Below, piece after piece: positions 1 to 8,845 of a stretch of DNA of 64,000 nucleotides (positions are counted from its first letter, which is position 1; each line of letters begins with the position of its first letter). The notes under the pieces were generated by a model, which did no database searches, was not told the origin of the DNA, and saw only the letters and a program-made list of their open reading frames with translations. Source of the stretch: Pseudooceanicola antarcticus (lineage in GTDB: Bacteria; Pseudomonadota; Alphaproteobacteria; Rhodobacterales; Rhodobacteraceae); assembly GCF_900215355.1 (NCBI RefSeq), contig NZ_OBEA01000003.1, forward strand, positions 372,001 through 436,000, read 5' to 3'. A program made the translations under genes and the position numbers.

Positions 1-134
1 CCGAATATGGCCACCGGGCCGAAGAGCTGGCCGCCGGCTCGGGCCTTGAGCAATTGATCGCCCGCGGGCTGGCGCCCGACCCCCTCACCCTGGCCCTGGC
101 CCCTTATCTGCGCCCGCTGCTGAAAGACCTCTGA
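1..134 (+). CDS. C-terminal end of an unrecognised protein (partial)
   Basis: Only the last 43 residues lie in the window; the reading frame enters at base 3 and stops with TGA at 132-134. The tail is rich in Leu, Ala and Pro (ending PYLRPLLKDL) and carries no motif that I can assign to a family. A hairpin starts about 20 bases after the stop, so this is probably the end of its transcript. The function is unknown. Confidence 0.55.
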   Translation, partial: EYGHRAEELAAGSGLEQLIARGLAPDPLTLALAPYLRPLLKDL

Positions 135-152
135 GCCCCTCCGCCGGACATG

Positions 153-188
153 AAGAAAGCCGCCCCGGTGTCCCGGAACGGCTTTGCT
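153..188. terminator. hairpin between the partial gene and the DUF1127 gene
   Basis: AAAGCCG at 156-162 pairs with CGGCTTT at 179-185, and the loop contains a further CCGG/CCGG pairing. It lies between two convergent genes. The flanks are only moderately T-rich on each strand, so it may serve as a weak bidirectional terminator. Confidence 0.45.
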
Positions 189-234
189 TCTCGTACCCCG
201 AAAGTGGCGGCCACGGGGGCCGCGTCGGGATCTG

Positions 235-429
235 TTAGCGGGCGACGTCGTCGATATCGCCGCGGACGAGGCCGATATCGTTCAGTTCACGGTCGGTCAG
301 GCGCGACAGGGCCTTCCGGGTCACACGGGCGTCGTTCCAGTTGACGACGGCGGCGACGAGGTGATGCACGGCCGAAGCGATCGGCAGGGCGAAGGAGGTC
401 GAGGCGGCGTTGCGGGTGATATGGGTCAT
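235..429 (-). CDS. DUF1127 domain small protein
   Basis: This is a 64-residue protein whose C-terminal half is a clear DUF1127 domain: a W-N-D stretch near residue 31, followed by ALSRLTDRELNDIGLVRGDI. Such short, Arg-rich proteins are common in alphaproteobacteria. Some members have been linked to RNA-related regulation, phosphate or C1 metabolism, or stress sRNA loci, but the role of this one is not known. The gene is monocistronic and divergent from ruvC. An AAAGGAC ribosome-binding site lies just upstream of the ATG at 427-429. Two identical 11-base repeats sit about 100 bases upstream and may be regulatory. Confidence 0.85.
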   Translation of the reverse strand: MTHITRNAASTSFALPIASAVHHLVAAVVNWNDARVTRKALSRLTDRELNDIGLVRGDIDDVAR

Positions 430-520
430 GTTCAGGTCCTTTCGGGGGGAGGGGCCTAACTGCGGCCCGACGTGTTTCTGGAACCGCAGCTAGAGTTTTC
501 TTTCCGCCCAAACAATCGGC

Positions 521-553
521 ATTTCTGCATGAGTAGCATGCAATTTCTGCATG
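521..553. repeat. two direct 11-base repeats in the DUF1127/ruvC intergenic region
   Basis: ATTTCTGCATG occurs at 521-531 and again at 543-553, exactly 22 bases apart, or about two helical turns. A related GCATGAAATT follows at about 586-595. The surrounding stretch (about 495-620) is the most AT-rich part of the 338-base gap between the DUF1127 start and ruvC. An inverted repeat CCGTGA (596-601) / TCACGG (621-626) lies next to it. The spacing suggests sites for a DNA-binding regulator of one or both divergent genes; this is inference. Confidence 0.5.
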
Positions 554-687
554 TCTCGGCGATCATCACAAATCTTTCTCAGGTTGCATGAAATTCCGTG
601 ACAATCGGGTCGTGAGTTGATCACGGGAGGTCGGGTTCGCACCTTTGCGACACCCCGCGGGGCCCGCGACGCCACCGGGATCGGCCC

Positions 688-715
688 TTGGCGGATGTTC
701 CCCTTTCGTGCTAGT
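688..715 (+). promoter_or_regulatory. putative ruvC promoter
   Basis: TTGGCG (688-693), 16-base spacer, GCTAGT (710-715), about 50 bases before the ruvC start. The same TTG/TTT-N16-GCTAG layout is found before fhs and before the acetyltransferase at 61142-61627, which supports its being a real promoter type in this genome. Confidence 0.4.
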
Positions 716-767
716 CGTGAAAAAACCTCGGAAAAATCCCGAGGGCGGGCGGCAGAAAGGGCAGCAG

Positions 768-1280
768 ATGCGGATTCTCGGGATCGACCCCGGTTTGCAG
801 AACCTCGGCTGGGGTGTGATTCGTGTCGAAGGCAGCCGGATCTCTCACCTGGGCAACGGTGTCTGCCATGGCACGGGCACCGCGCTGGCGCAGCGCCTGC
901 TGGCGCTGCATGACCAGCTCTGCGAGGTCTTCACCCAATTCGAGCCCGATGCCGCCGCGGTCGAGCATGTCTTCGTCAACCGCGACGGAGCGGGGACACT
1001 GAAGCTGGGGCAGGCGCGTGGCGTCGCCCTGCTGGTGCCGGCGCGCTTCGGGCTGGAGGTCGGCGAATATGCCCCCAACCAGATCAAGAAGACCGTCGTC
1101 GGCGTCGGCCATGCCGACAAGAAGCAGATCCAGCACATGGTGAAGATGCAGCTGCCCGGCGTGACCTTCGCCGGTCCCGATGCCGCCGATGCGCTGGCGG
1201 TGGCAATCTGCCATGCGCGCCATGCGGGCTCGTCGCTGGCGCAACTCATCAACAAGCAGGTCCCCAAGGTGAAGGCATGA
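768..1280 (+). CDS. ruvC: crossover junction endodeoxyribonuclease RuvC
   Basis: RuvC is the Holliday-junction resolvase that cuts the four-way junction bound by RuvAB during recombinational repair. The product is 170 residues, the usual family length. The four acidic metal-binding residues fall at D7 (GIDPG), E66 (VEHVF), D138 and D141 (GPDAADA), the same positions as in E. coli RuvC. The start chosen is the ATG at 768, which follows a GAAAGGG site and begins MRILGIDPG. The longer open frame from 645 would add 41 residues unlike the family. The stop overlaps the ruvA start (ATGA), so the two are translationally coupled. Confidence 0.96.
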   Translation: MRILGIDPGLQNLGWGVIRVEGSRISHLGNGVCHGTGTALAQRLLALHDQLCEVFTQFEPDAAAVEHVFVNRDGAGTLKLGQARGVALLVPARFGLEVGEYAPNQIKKTVVGVGHADKKQIQHMVKMQLPGVTFAGPDAADALAVAICHARHAGSSLAQLINKQVPKVKA

Positions 1281-1951
1281 TCGGCAAGATTTCCGGACGG
1301 ATCGACTTCAAGGCGCTGGATCACGTGCTGATCGACGTGCGCGGCGTCGGCTACATCGTCTACTGCTCGGACCGCACCCTGGCCACGCTGCCCGGACCGG
1401 GTGAGGCGGCGGCCCTCTATACCGACCTGGTGGTGCGCGAGGATCTTCTTCAGCTCTTCGGCTTCCCCACCATGGTGGAAAAGGAATGGCACCGGCTGCT
1501 GACCTCGGTGCAGGGGGTGGGGGCCAAGGCCTCGCTGGCGATCCTCGGGGCGCTTGGTCCCGACGGGGTGGGCCGCGCTATCGCCCTTGGCGACTGGAAC
1601 GCGGTGAAGGCCGCGAAGGGCGTCGGCCCCAAGATCGCGCAGCGCGTGGTGGCCGAGCTGAAGGACAAGGCGCCCGCCGTCATGGCCATGGGCGGCGGTG
1701 CCGCCACGCCCGACCCGCTGCCCGACGACGCCCCGGTGGTCGAGACACCCGCGCCCCGGAAGACCGCGCCCAAGCCCGCGCCCAAGCCCGCCGCCAACGT
1801 GCAGGGCGATGCGCTCTCGGCACTGGCCAACCTGGGCTATCAGCCGTCGGAAGCCGCCTCGGCCGTGGCGCAGGCGCTGACCGATGACCCCGAGCTGGAC
1901 ATGTCCGGCCTGATCCGCGCCGCGCTGCGCCTGCTCGCCCCGAAGGATTGA
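1277..1951 (+). CDS. ruvA: Holliday junction branch migration protein RuvA
   Basis: RuvA binds the Holliday junction and loads the RuvB motor. The protein has 224 residues, slightly longer than the roughly 200-residue norm. It has an N-terminal OB-fold ([11 protein letters not shown]), tandem helix-hairpin-helix motifs ([17 protein letters not shown] and [17 protein letters not shown]), and a C-terminal RuvB-binding domain that begins around residue 175 ([10 protein letters not shown]). The extra length comes from a Pro/Ala/Lys linker at about 145-172. The ATG overlaps the ruvC stop. ruvB lies 147 bases downstream, after a short tandem repeat and a possible separate promoter. Confidence 0.96.
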   Translation: MIGKISGRIDFKALDHVLIDVRGVGYIVYCSDRTLATLPGPGEAAALYTDLVVREDLLQLFGFPTMVEKEWHRLLTSVQGVGAKASLAILGALGPDGVGRAIALGDWNAVKAAKGVGPKIAQRVVAELKDKAPAVMAMGGGAATPDPLPDDAPVVETPAPRKTAPKPAPKPAANVQGDALSALANLGYQPSEAASAVAQALTDDPELDMSGLIRAALRLLAPKD

Positions 1952-1994
1952 GAGGTTAACAGCGCCGCCGGAAAGCCTTTCGCCACCGTGCGCC

Positions 1995-2049
1995 CGACAC
2001 CGACGTGATACCGACGTAGTACCGACGCGATACAGACAGGATACAGGCG
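1995..2049. repeat. five tandem 11-base repeats between ruvA and ruvB
   Basis: Five consecutive 11-base units run from 1995 to 2049. The first is CGACACCGACG, and the next two share TACCGACG. The last two diverge (CGATACAGACA, GGATACAGGCG). The period of one helical turn could phase a DNA bend or a protein array, or may be simple slippage. It ends just before a TTGTTT (2063-2068) / CTAGG (2085-2089) pair that might be the ruvB promoter. Confidence 0.6.
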
Positions 2050-2098
2050 GGGCCGCAGATGCTTGTTTCGCCCCGATTTGGCCCCTAGGACTGACCAT

Positions 2099-3142
2099 AT
2101 GAGCGAACCCGATCCCACCCTGCGCCCGGCGCCATTGCCCGAGGATGCCGCGGCCGATACCCGCGCCTTGCGCCCGCAGGAGCTGGACGCCTTCATCGGC
2201 CAGGCCGAGGCGCGGGCCAACCTGAAGGTCTTCATCCAGTCCGCCCGCCAGCGCGGCGAGGCGATGGATCACACGCTGTTCCACGGCCCCCCCGGCCTCG
2301 GCAAGACGACCCTGGCGCAGATCATGGCGCGCGAACTGGGGGTGAACTTCCGCATGACCTCGGGTCCCGTTCTGGCCAAGGCGGGCGACCTGGCGGCGAT
2401 CCTGACCAACCTCGAAGCCCGCGACGTGCTCTTCATCGACGAGATCCACCGCATGAACCCCGCCGTGGAAGAAGTGCTCTACCCGGCGATGGAAGACTTC
2501 GAGCTGGACCTGGTGATCGGCGAAGGCCCCGCCGCCCGGACGGTGCGGATCGAGTTGCAGCCCTTTACCCTCGTGGGGGCGACGACGCGCCTTGGCCTGC
2601 TGACCACGCCGCTGCGCGACCGCTTCGGCATTCCCACCCGGCTACAGTTCTATACCATTGAAGAACTTGATGAAATCGTCACCCGCAATGCCCGCCTGCT
2701 GGGCGCGCCCGCCGATCCCGCCGGCTCGCTCGAGATCGCGCGGCGGGCGCGCGGCACGCCCCGGATCGCCGGGCGGCTCTTGCGTCGGGTGGTGGATTTC
2801 GCCGTGGTCGAGGGCGACGGCACGATCACCCGCGCGCTGGCCGACCGGGCGCTGACCCGTCTCGGCGTCGATGAACTGGGCCTTGATGGGGCCGACCGGC
2901 GTTACCTCCGCATGATCGGCGAAGGCTATGGCGGTGGCCCCGTGGGCATCGAGACCCTCGCCGCCGCGCTCTCGGAAAGCCGCGATGCGCTGGAAGAGGT
3001 GATCGAGCCCTACCTGTTGCAACAGGCGCTGGTTCAGCGTACCCCCCGCGGCCGAATGCTGGCGCCCCGCGCCTGGGGACATCTGGGTCTCGCCGCGCCC
3101 CGCAAGGCGTCCGAGGCAGGTCCGGATCTCTTCGGCAAGTAG
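2099..3142 (+). CDS. ruvB: Holliday junction branch migration ATPase RuvB
   Basis: RuvB is the hexameric AAA+ motor that drives branch migration together with RuvA. The product has 347 residues. Walker [10 protein letters not shown] is at residues 63-71, Walker B FIDEIHR is around 112-118, sensor 1 is GATTRLG, and the C-terminal winged helix ([18 protein letters not shown]) is intact. The ATG at 2099 gives the standard N-terminus. An upstream in-frame start at 2063 would add 12 residues of non-family sequence. The only ribosome-binding site is a weak AGGA 8 bases upstream. If the CTAGG at 2085-2089 is a -10 element, the mRNA would be nearly leaderless. Confidence 0.96.
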   Translation: MSEPDPTLRPAPLPEDAAADTRALRPQELDAFIGQAEARANLKVFIQSARQRGEAMDHTLFHGPPGLGKTTLAQIMARELGVNFRMTSGPVLAKAGDLAAILTNLEARDVLFIDEIHRMNPAVEEVLYPAMEDFELDLVIGEGPAARTVRIELQPFTLVGATTRLGLLTTPLRDRFGIPTRLQFYTIEELDEIVTRNARLLGAPADPAGSLEIARRARGTPRIAGRLLRRVVDFAVVEGDGTITRALADRALTRLGVDELGLDGADRRYLRMIGEGYGGGPVGIETLAAALSESRDALEEVIEPYLLQQALVQRTPRGRMLAPRAWGHLGLAAPRKASEAGPDLFGK

Positions 3143-3160
3143 CAGCGGAAAGGAGACGCA

Positions 3161-3808
3161 ATGGCCAATCTCGCTCCCGGACCTGAAGAGGTCGAGACCC
3201 TGTTCACCGACGCAGAGGGCGCCTTCCGCTTTGCCCGCTGGTCCCGTCCCATCGTGCCGGTGATCTTCGGCGCCACCGACGACAGCCTGCCGCCGCTCAA
3301 GGGCGCGATGGAAGCCGTGGTGCTGGCCTCGGGCCACAAGATGGCCGAGAACGACCCCGAGCTCGGCGCCAACCTGATGGTCTTCTTCATGCAGGATTGG
3401 CAGGAGCTGGCCGAGGTGAAGGACATGGATCAACTGGTGCCCGGCCTCGACAGCCTGCTGCCGCGGCTCGAGGCAGAGGGGGCGGATCAGTACCGTTTCT
3501 TCCGCTTCGCCGAGGACAATGCGATCAAGGCGGGTTTCGTCTTCCTGCGCATGAAGGGCGCCATCGCCAGGATGCCGGCCGCCGAGCTGGGGATGGAGCA
3601 GATGCTGAAGTCCATGCTGCTCTGGGGGCCTTCCGCCTTCGCGGGCCGTTCGGCCCTGGCCCGTGCCGAGGGGCAGGGCCCGGCGGTGCTGCGCCCCGAC
3701 CTGGCCTCGGTGCTGCGGGCCGCCTATGACCCGGTGCTGCCCCCCTATTCCGAGGATGCCACGCTGGCGCTGCGGCTCTCCGCGCGGGCGGGGCAATTGT
3801 TCAACTAG
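3161..3808 (+). CDS. conserved hypothetical protein
   Basis: This 215-residue soluble protein has a good AGGAGA ribosome-binding site before the ATG. It has no signal peptide, membrane segment or catalytic motif that I recognise. It is acidic, with repeated short hydrophobic stretches (VPVIFGATDD, LMVFFMQDW, KAGFVFLRMKG), consistent with an alpha/beta fold. It sits 18 bases after ruvB and 48 bases before ybgC, so it is probably co-transcribed with one of them. Its position between the ruv and tol genes suggests a conserved roseobacter gene of unknown role. Confidence 0.8.
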   Translation: MANLAPGPEEVETLFTDAEGAFRFARWSRPIVPVIFGATDDSLPPLKGAMEAVVLASGHKMAENDPELGANLMVFFMQDWQELAEVKDMDQLVPGLDSLLPRLEAEGADQYRFFRFAEDNAIKAGFVFLRMKGAIARMPAAELGMEQMLKSMLLWGPSAFAGRSALARAEGQGPAVLRPDLASVLRAAYDPVLPPYSEDATLALRLSARAGQLFN

Positions 3809-3856
3809 GGCGCTGGCCCGAAGTCAGGCCGCTTGCGGCGCGAGAGGGAGGTCGGG

Positions 3857-4246
3857 ATGCACAGGTTCGAGCTGCGGGTCTACTACGAGGACACCGATCT
3901 GGCGGGGATCGTCTATTACGCCAATTACCTGCGCTTCATTGAGCGGGCGCGCAGTGAATGGGTGCGTGACCTGGGCATCGACCAGCGCCGGATGCGTGAC
4001 GAGACCGGCGCGGTCTTCGCCGTGCGGCGGCTCGAGGCCGACTACCTGCGACCGGCCCAGTTCGACGACGAGCTGGTGGTCGAGACCCAGGTGACCAAGA
4101 TCACCCCGGCGCGGCTGGAGCTGGAACAGGTGGTGCTGCGCGGTGCCGAGCGGCTCTTCGTGGCGCAGGTCACGCTGGTGGCGCTGGACGGGCAGGGGGC
4201 TCCGACCCGGCTTCCGGCGGTTATCCGCCAACAGATGGTGCACTGA
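3857..4246 (+). CDS. ybgC: Tol-Pal associated acyl-CoA thioesterase YbgC
   Basis: YbgC is a small hotdog-fold thioesterase of the 4-hydroxybenzoyl-CoA thioesterase family, routinely encoded at the head of tol-pal operons. The product has 129 residues. The signature YYEDTDLAGIVYYANYLRF at residues 8-26 carries the catalytic Asp and the Tyr-rich helix of the family. The ATG at 3857 has a GGGAGG site 8 bases upstream and begins MHRFELRVYYEDTD. The frame could extend 8 codons further to a TTG but without a better site. It precedes tolQ by 134 bases. Confidence 0.92.
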   Translation: MHRFELRVYYEDTDLAGIVYYANYLRFIERARSEWVRDLGIDQRRMRDETGAVFAVRRLEADYLRPAQFDDELVVETQVTKITPARLELEQVVLRGAERLFVAQVTLVALDGQGAPTRLPAVIRQQMVH

Positions 4247-4380
4247 CCGGCGGCTCTGCTCCCCGCTCACGGCAGTGAAAGGCCTTTGTCATTGGCGTTT
4301 GACGGATATCTGCGCTAAGTTCGCTCGCGAATGGCCGCATCAGACGGCCCGCTACATATCGAGAGCAGCAGAGCAGACAG

Positions 4381-5076
4381 ATGGAAACTTCCACCCTCGC
4401 CGTCGCGCAGGAGATTGATTTCTCCATGCTGGGCCTTTTCGCCCAGGCCACCCTCACCGTCAAAATCGTGATGCTGCTGCTGATCCTGGCCTCGTTCTGG
4501 TCCTGGTCGATCACCATCCAGAAGGTGCTGGCCTATCGCGCCGCCCGCCGCGAGGCCACGCGCTTTGATCGCGCCTTCTGGTCGGGCGAGCCGCTGGATG
4601 AGCTCTACGACGAGATCGGCCCCGAGCCCTCGGGCCGCAGCGAGCGCATCTTCGCCGCAGGCATGACCGAATGGCGCCGCTCCTATCGCTCGGACGGGCA
4701 GATGATCGCGGGCGCCCAGGCGCGGATCGACCGCTCGATGGATGTCGCCATCGCCAAGGAGGCCGAGAGCCTGCAATCGGGGCTGCCGGTGCTGGCGACC
4801 GTCGGTTCCACCGCGCCCTTCGTGGGTCTTTTCGGCACCGTCTGGGGCATCATGCATGCCTTCATCGGCATCGCCGAGAGCCAGAACACCAACCTGGCCG
4901 TCGTCGCGCCCGGCATCGCCGAGGCGCTGCTGGCCACCGCGCTTGGCCTGCTGGCCGCCATCCCGGCGGTGATCTTCTACAACAAGCTTTCCTCCGATGC
5001 GGATCGGCTGGTCGGCGGATACGAGGCCTTTGCCGACGAATTCGCCACCATCCTCGGCCGCCAGCTGGAGGCCTGA
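4381..5076 (+). CDS. tolQ: Tol-Pal system motor subunit TolQ
   Basis: TolQ is the inner-membrane channel subunit that, with TolR, uses the proton-motive force to energise TolA during outer-membrane constriction. The product has 231 residues and the three expected membrane spans: about 16-42 (FAQATLTVKIVMLLLILAS), then two close together near 140-165 (FVGLFGTVWGIMHAF) and 178-200 (EALLATALGLLAAIPAVIF). A large cytoplasmic loop separates spans 1 and 2. tolR starts 3 bases after the stop, so the pair is a tight operon. Confidence 0.95.
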   Translation: METSTLAVAQEIDFSMLGLFAQATLTVKIVMLLLILASFWSWSITIQKVLAYRAARREATRFDRAFWSGEPLDELYDEIGPEPSGRSERIFAAGMTEWRRSYRSDGQMIAGAQARIDRSMDVAIAKEAESLQSGLPVLATVGSTAPFVGLFGTVWGIMHAFIGIAESQNTNLAVVAPGIAEALLATALGLLAAIPAVIFYNKLSSDADRLVGGYEAFADEFATILGRQLEA

Positions 5077-5079
5077 GCC

Positions 5080-5550
<471 letters not shown>

Positions 5551-5560
5551 GCCGGGTCCC

Positions 5561-6709
5561 ATGCACACGGGTCATGTCATATCCGGGACAGCGCATGTCG
5601 GGCTGATTGCCTGGCTGTTCTTCGGCGGGCTTTTCGCGCCCGATCCGGAGCAGGCCCAGGTCAGCCCCGTCACGCTGATCACCTCCGAGCAATTCGCCGA
5701 GCTGCAGCAGCAAAGCCGGCCCCCCGAGGCCGAGGTCGAGACCGCGCAGCCCGAGGCCCCCGCGCCGGAACCAGAGGCCGAAGCCCCCGTATCGCCCGAG
5801 CCCGAGGCCCCGGCACCCGAACCGGAACCCCAGCCCGAGCCGCAACCGGAACCCGCGCCGGAACCCGAGCCTCAGCCCGACACCACGCCTGCGCCGCAGC
5901 CGCCCGTGCCCGGTGCCGATGACGGCCCCCAGGTGCCGCCCGCGCCCGAGCAGGTGCAGGGCCCCGAGCGTCCCGATCTGCCGCCCAGCCCCGAAGCGGC
6001 GCCGCGGGTCTCTCCCGAGCCGGTCCAGCGTCCCGAAGAGGACGTGGCCGTCGACCTGGAAACCCGCCCCGAGGTCGTGCCCTCGGATGAGCCCGCCGAG
6101 GTGCAGCAGGACGAGCAGCCCCCCGCCGCGCCGGAAGAAAGCACCACCCAGATCGTCACCGAGGCCGACCGGCCCTCGGGCGCGCCGACCTCCTCGGTGC
6201 GGCCCAAGGCCCGGCCCGAACGCGTCGCGGAAACTCCCGCGCCCGAGCCCGATCCCGAACCCAGCCAGCAGGCCGCCCAGGAGCCCGATCCCGGTCCCAG
6301 CGAGGCAGAGCTTCTTGAACAGGCGGCTGCCGAAGCCCTTGCCGCCGCTGCGGCCGCCTCCGAGACCGCCGCGCCTGCGGGGCCGCCGCTCTCGGCCAGC
6401 GAGCGCGAAGGGCTGCGCCTGGCGGTGCAACGCTGCTGGGTGGTCGATCCTGGCTCTCCGGCGGCGCAGGTGGTGGTGACACTGGCCTTTTCGCTCGACC
6501 GTGACGGACGGGTCCAGCAATCTACATTGGAAATGAAGAGCGCCCGAGGCGGCGATGCCTCGGCCCAGCGTTCGGCCTTCGACGCGGCGCGTCGGGCGGT
6601 CCTGCGGTGCAGCGCACAACTTGGCGGTTTCGACCTGCCGCAGGAGAAGTTCGACCAATGGCGCGACATCGAAATGACATTCAACCCGGAGAACATGCGG
6701 AACCTGTGA
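5561..6709 (+). CDS. tolA: TolA-like energy transducer of the Tol-Pal system
   Basis: TolA spans the periplasm and couples TolQR to TolB/Pal. The product has 382 residues. One N-terminal membrane helix lies at about 8-28 ([18 protein letters not shown]), followed by a long low-complexity middle region and a C-terminal TonB/TolA-like domain from about residue 280 ([16 protein letters not shown] to the end). Unlike E. coli TolA, the middle is not Lys/Ala-rich helix but is dominated by Pro-Glu pairs (about 55-250). The ATG at 5561, 10 bases after the tolR stop, is preferred over an upstream GTG at 5522 that lies inside tolR. The stop overlaps the tolB ATG. Confidence 0.9.
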   Translation: MHTGHVISGTAHVGLIAWLFFGGLFAPDPEQAQVSPVTLITSEQFAELQQQSRPPEAEVETAQPEAPAPEPEAEAPVSPEPEAPAPEPEPQPEPQPEPAPEPEPQPDTTPAPQPPVPGADDGPQVPPAPEQVQGPERPDLPPSPEAAPRVSPEPVQRPEEDVAVDLETRPEVVPSDEPAEVQQDEQPPAAPEESTTQIVTEADRPSGAPTSSVRPKARPERVAETPAPEPDPEPSQQAAQEPDPGPSEAELLEQAAAEALAAAAAASETAAPAGPPLSASEREGLRLAVQRCWVVDPGSPAAQVVVTLAFSLDRDGRVQQSTLEMKSARGGDASAQRSAFDAARRAVLRCSAQLGGFDLPQEKFDQWRDIEMTFNPENMRNL

Positions 6710-8046
6710 TGAGACATCTTGCCCTTCCTATCCTGCCCGCCCTCTGCCTGGCGCTTGCCGGCCTCCTGGCCCCGGCCGCGCCCGCCGTCGCGCAATCCGG
6801 CCCGCTGCGCATCGAGATCACCGAAGGCGTGATCGAGCCGATGCCCATTGCGGTGCCCAACTTCGTCCCCGAAGGCGGCGATGCGGCGCAGCTGGCCAGC
6901 CAGATCAGCCGGGTGGTGGTCGATGACCTGGTGGGCACCGGGCTGTTCCGCGAGATCCCCCCCTCGGCCCATATCGGCCGGGTGACCTCCTTCTCCAGCC
7001 CGGTGCAATATGCCGACTGGAAGGCGATCAATGCCGATGCGCTGATCACCGGCGGGGTCTCGGTGCAGGCCGGCCAGGTGACCGTGAAGTTCCGCCTGCA
7101 CGATGTCTTCGCCGGCCAGGAGATGGGGGCGGGGCTGCAGTTCACCGGTACCGAGGCCGGCTGGCGCCGCATGGCCCACAAGGTCGCCGACGCGGTCTAT
7201 TCCCGTATCACCGGCGAGGATCCCTACTTCGACAGCCGCACCGTCTTCGTGGCCGAGGAAGGCCCCAAGGATGCCCGCCGCAAGCGGCTGGCGATCATGG
7301 ATTACGACGGGGCCAACGTGCAGTACCTGACCGACAGCGCCTCGATCGTGCTGGCGCCGCGCTTCTCGTCCACCGGGGACCGGGTGCTTTACACCAGCTA
7401 TGAAACCGGCCGTCCGCAGATCTACGTGCTGGACGTGGCCTCGGTCGGGCGCCGGGTGCTGGACACCGGGCAGGGCGACATGGCCTTCTCGCCGCGCTTT
7501 GCGCCCGATGGCAACACCGTGGTCTATTCGCTGACCCAGGGCAGCAATACCGACATCTACCGCATGGATCTTGCCACCGGCCAGAGCGTGCGGCTGACCG
7601 ATGCCGCCTCGATCGAGACCGCGCCCAGCTTCTCGCCCGATGGCTCCCGGATCGTCTTTGAAAGCGACCGCTCGGGCTCTCAGCAGCTCTACATCATGCC
7701 GGCCACCGGCGGCGAGGCGCAGCGGATCTCCTTCGGCGAGGGGCGCTACGGCACCCCGGTCTGGTCCCCGCGCGGAGACCTGATCGCCTTCACCAAGCAA
7801 AGCAAGGGGCGCTTCCACATCGGCGTCATGCGCATCGACGGCTCGGGCGAGCGGCTGCTGACGGCGTCCTTCCTCGACGAGGGCCCCAGCTGGTCGCCCA
7901 ATGGCCGGGTGATCATGTTCGCCCGCGAGACCCAGGGCGAACAGGGCACCTCGTCGCTCTACACGGTCGATATTACCGGACGGAACCTGAAACGGGTCGC
8001 AACGCCGCAGGGCGCTTCCGATCCGGCCTGGGGGCCGTTGCAGTGA
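6709..8046 (+). CDS. tolB: Tol-Pal system protein TolB
   Basis: TolB is the periplasmic beta-propeller that links TolA to Pal. The product has 445 residues. A signal peptide covers about 1-29, cut after APAVA-Q. An N-terminal domain follows, and then repeated WD-like propeller blades with recurring motifs such as [21 protein letters not shown], and related blades from about residue 200 to the end ([31 protein letters not shown]). The ATG at 6709 overlaps the last base of the tolA stop, indicating translational coupling. Open frame upstream of 6709 lies within tolA and is not used. Confidence 0.96.
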   Translation: MRHLALPILPALCLALAGLLAPAAPAVAQSGPLRIEITEGVIEPMPIAVPNFVPEGGDAAQLASQISRVVVDDLVGTGLFREIPPSAHIGRVTSFSSPVQYADWKAINADALITGGVSVQAGQVTVKFRLHDVFAGQEMGAGLQFTGTEAGWRRMAHKVADAVYSRITGEDPYFDSRTVFVAEEGPKDARRKRLAIMDYDGANVQYLTDSASIVLAPRFSSTGDRVLYTSYETGRPQIYVLDVASVGRRVLDTGQGDMAFSPRFAPDGNTVVYSLTQGSNTDIYRMDLATGQSVRLTDAASIETAPSFSPDGSRIVFESDRSGSQQLYIMPATGGEAQRISFGEGRYGTPVWSPRGDLIAFTKQSKGRFHIGVMRIDGSGERLLTASFLDEGPSWSPNGRVIMFARETQGEQGTSSLYTVDITGRNLKRVATPQGASDPAWGPLQ

Positions 8047-8082
8047 CGCGACACGGCGTCACAAAGGCAGAGACCCTCTGCC
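8043..8082 (+). terminator. two hairpins after tolB
   Basis: GTGACGC (8043-8049) pairs with GCGTCAC (8056-8062), and GGCAGAG (8066-8072) pairs with CTCTGCC (8076-8082). No T-run follows, so these may be transcript-stabilising or attenuating structures at the tolB-pal boundary rather than a strong terminator. Confidence 0.4.
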
Positions 8083-8099
8083 CCAGGCGCGGGGGTGCC

Positions 8100-8127
8100 T
8101 TGCCCGGTGTCCCGCGCTTACTATAGG
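8100..8127 (+). promoter_or_regulatory. putative pal promoter
   Basis: TTGCCC (8100-8105), 16-base spacer, TATAGG (8122-8127), 29 bases before the pal ATG. A separate pal promoter within tol clusters is known in E. coli; here it is inferred from sequence only. A five-codon open frame (ATG at 8143) ends with a TGA overlapping the pal start codon. Confidence 0.45.
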
Positions 8128-8156
8128 TTAACAACAAAACATATGAGGCCCTCCGC

Positions 8157-8669
8157 ATGACCTATCTGGCAAAAGCCATCCTACTCTCCGCGACCCTCGG
8201 ACTGGGTCTGGCGGGGTGCAGCTCGATGAGCCCCGACCGCTTCGACAACGTGACCGACCTGAATGCCTCGGGCGGCGCAAACGGTCTGCCCTCCGACCCG
8301 ACCTCTCCGGCCTATTTCCAGCAGGCAGTGGGGGACCGGGTGCTCTTCGAGGTTGACCAGTCGACCCTGAACCCCGCCGCTCGCCAGATCCTGGACCAGC
8401 AGGTCCAGTGGCTGCTGGCCAACGCCGACTACCAGGCCCAGATCGAAGGCCATGCCGACGAGCAGGGCACGCGGGAATACAACCTCGCCCTGGGCGCCAG
8501 CCGGGCCACCTCGGTGCGCGATTACCTGGTGTCGATGGGTGTGCCGGACTACCGTCTGAGCACCATCAGCTACGGCAAGGAACGCCCGCTCGAGATCTGC
8601 TCGGCCGAGGCCTGCTATGCCAAGAACCGCCGCGCGGTGACCGTGCTGAAATCCGGCGCCGGGTTCTGA
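8157..8669 (+). CDS. pal: peptidoglycan-associated lipoprotein Pal
   Basis: Pal is the outer-membrane lipoprotein that anchors the Tol system to peptidoglycan. The product has 170 residues. A lipoprotein signal ends in the lipobox LAGC with the modified Cys at residue 21. The C-terminal OmpA-like domain (about 60-165) contains the peptidoglycan-binding signature IEGHADEQGTREYNLALGASRA. It is placed between tolB and cpoB as in other proteobacteria. Confidence 0.97.
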   Translation: MTYLAKAILLSATLGLGLAGCSSMSPDRFDNVTDLNASGGANGLPSDPTSPAYFQQAVGDRVLFEVDQSTLNPAARQILDQQVQWLLANADYQAQIEGHADEQGTREYNLALGASRATSVRDYLVSMGVPDYRLSTISYGKERPLEICSAEACYAKNRRAVTVLKSGAGF

Positions 8670-8845
8670 TCGCTCGGGCCGCCTGAGCGTGGCCCATGAC
8701 AAGGCATGAGAAGGGCAGGCGGGTCCCTCGGGGTCGCCTGCCGCCGAGACAGCAGGGCAGGGGCCGGGACAGTCCCTGCCGGGACGGCAGTGGCCCCGGA
8801 GGCCGGTGCCATGGGCGGCGGAAGCCGCAGACAAGGGAGACGCGC

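Noticed and set aside
845-2449. Open frame of 534 codons on the minus strand across ruvC, ruvA and ruvB
   Set aside because: It spans three solid genes and an intergenic repeat; no start signal and no family resemblance.
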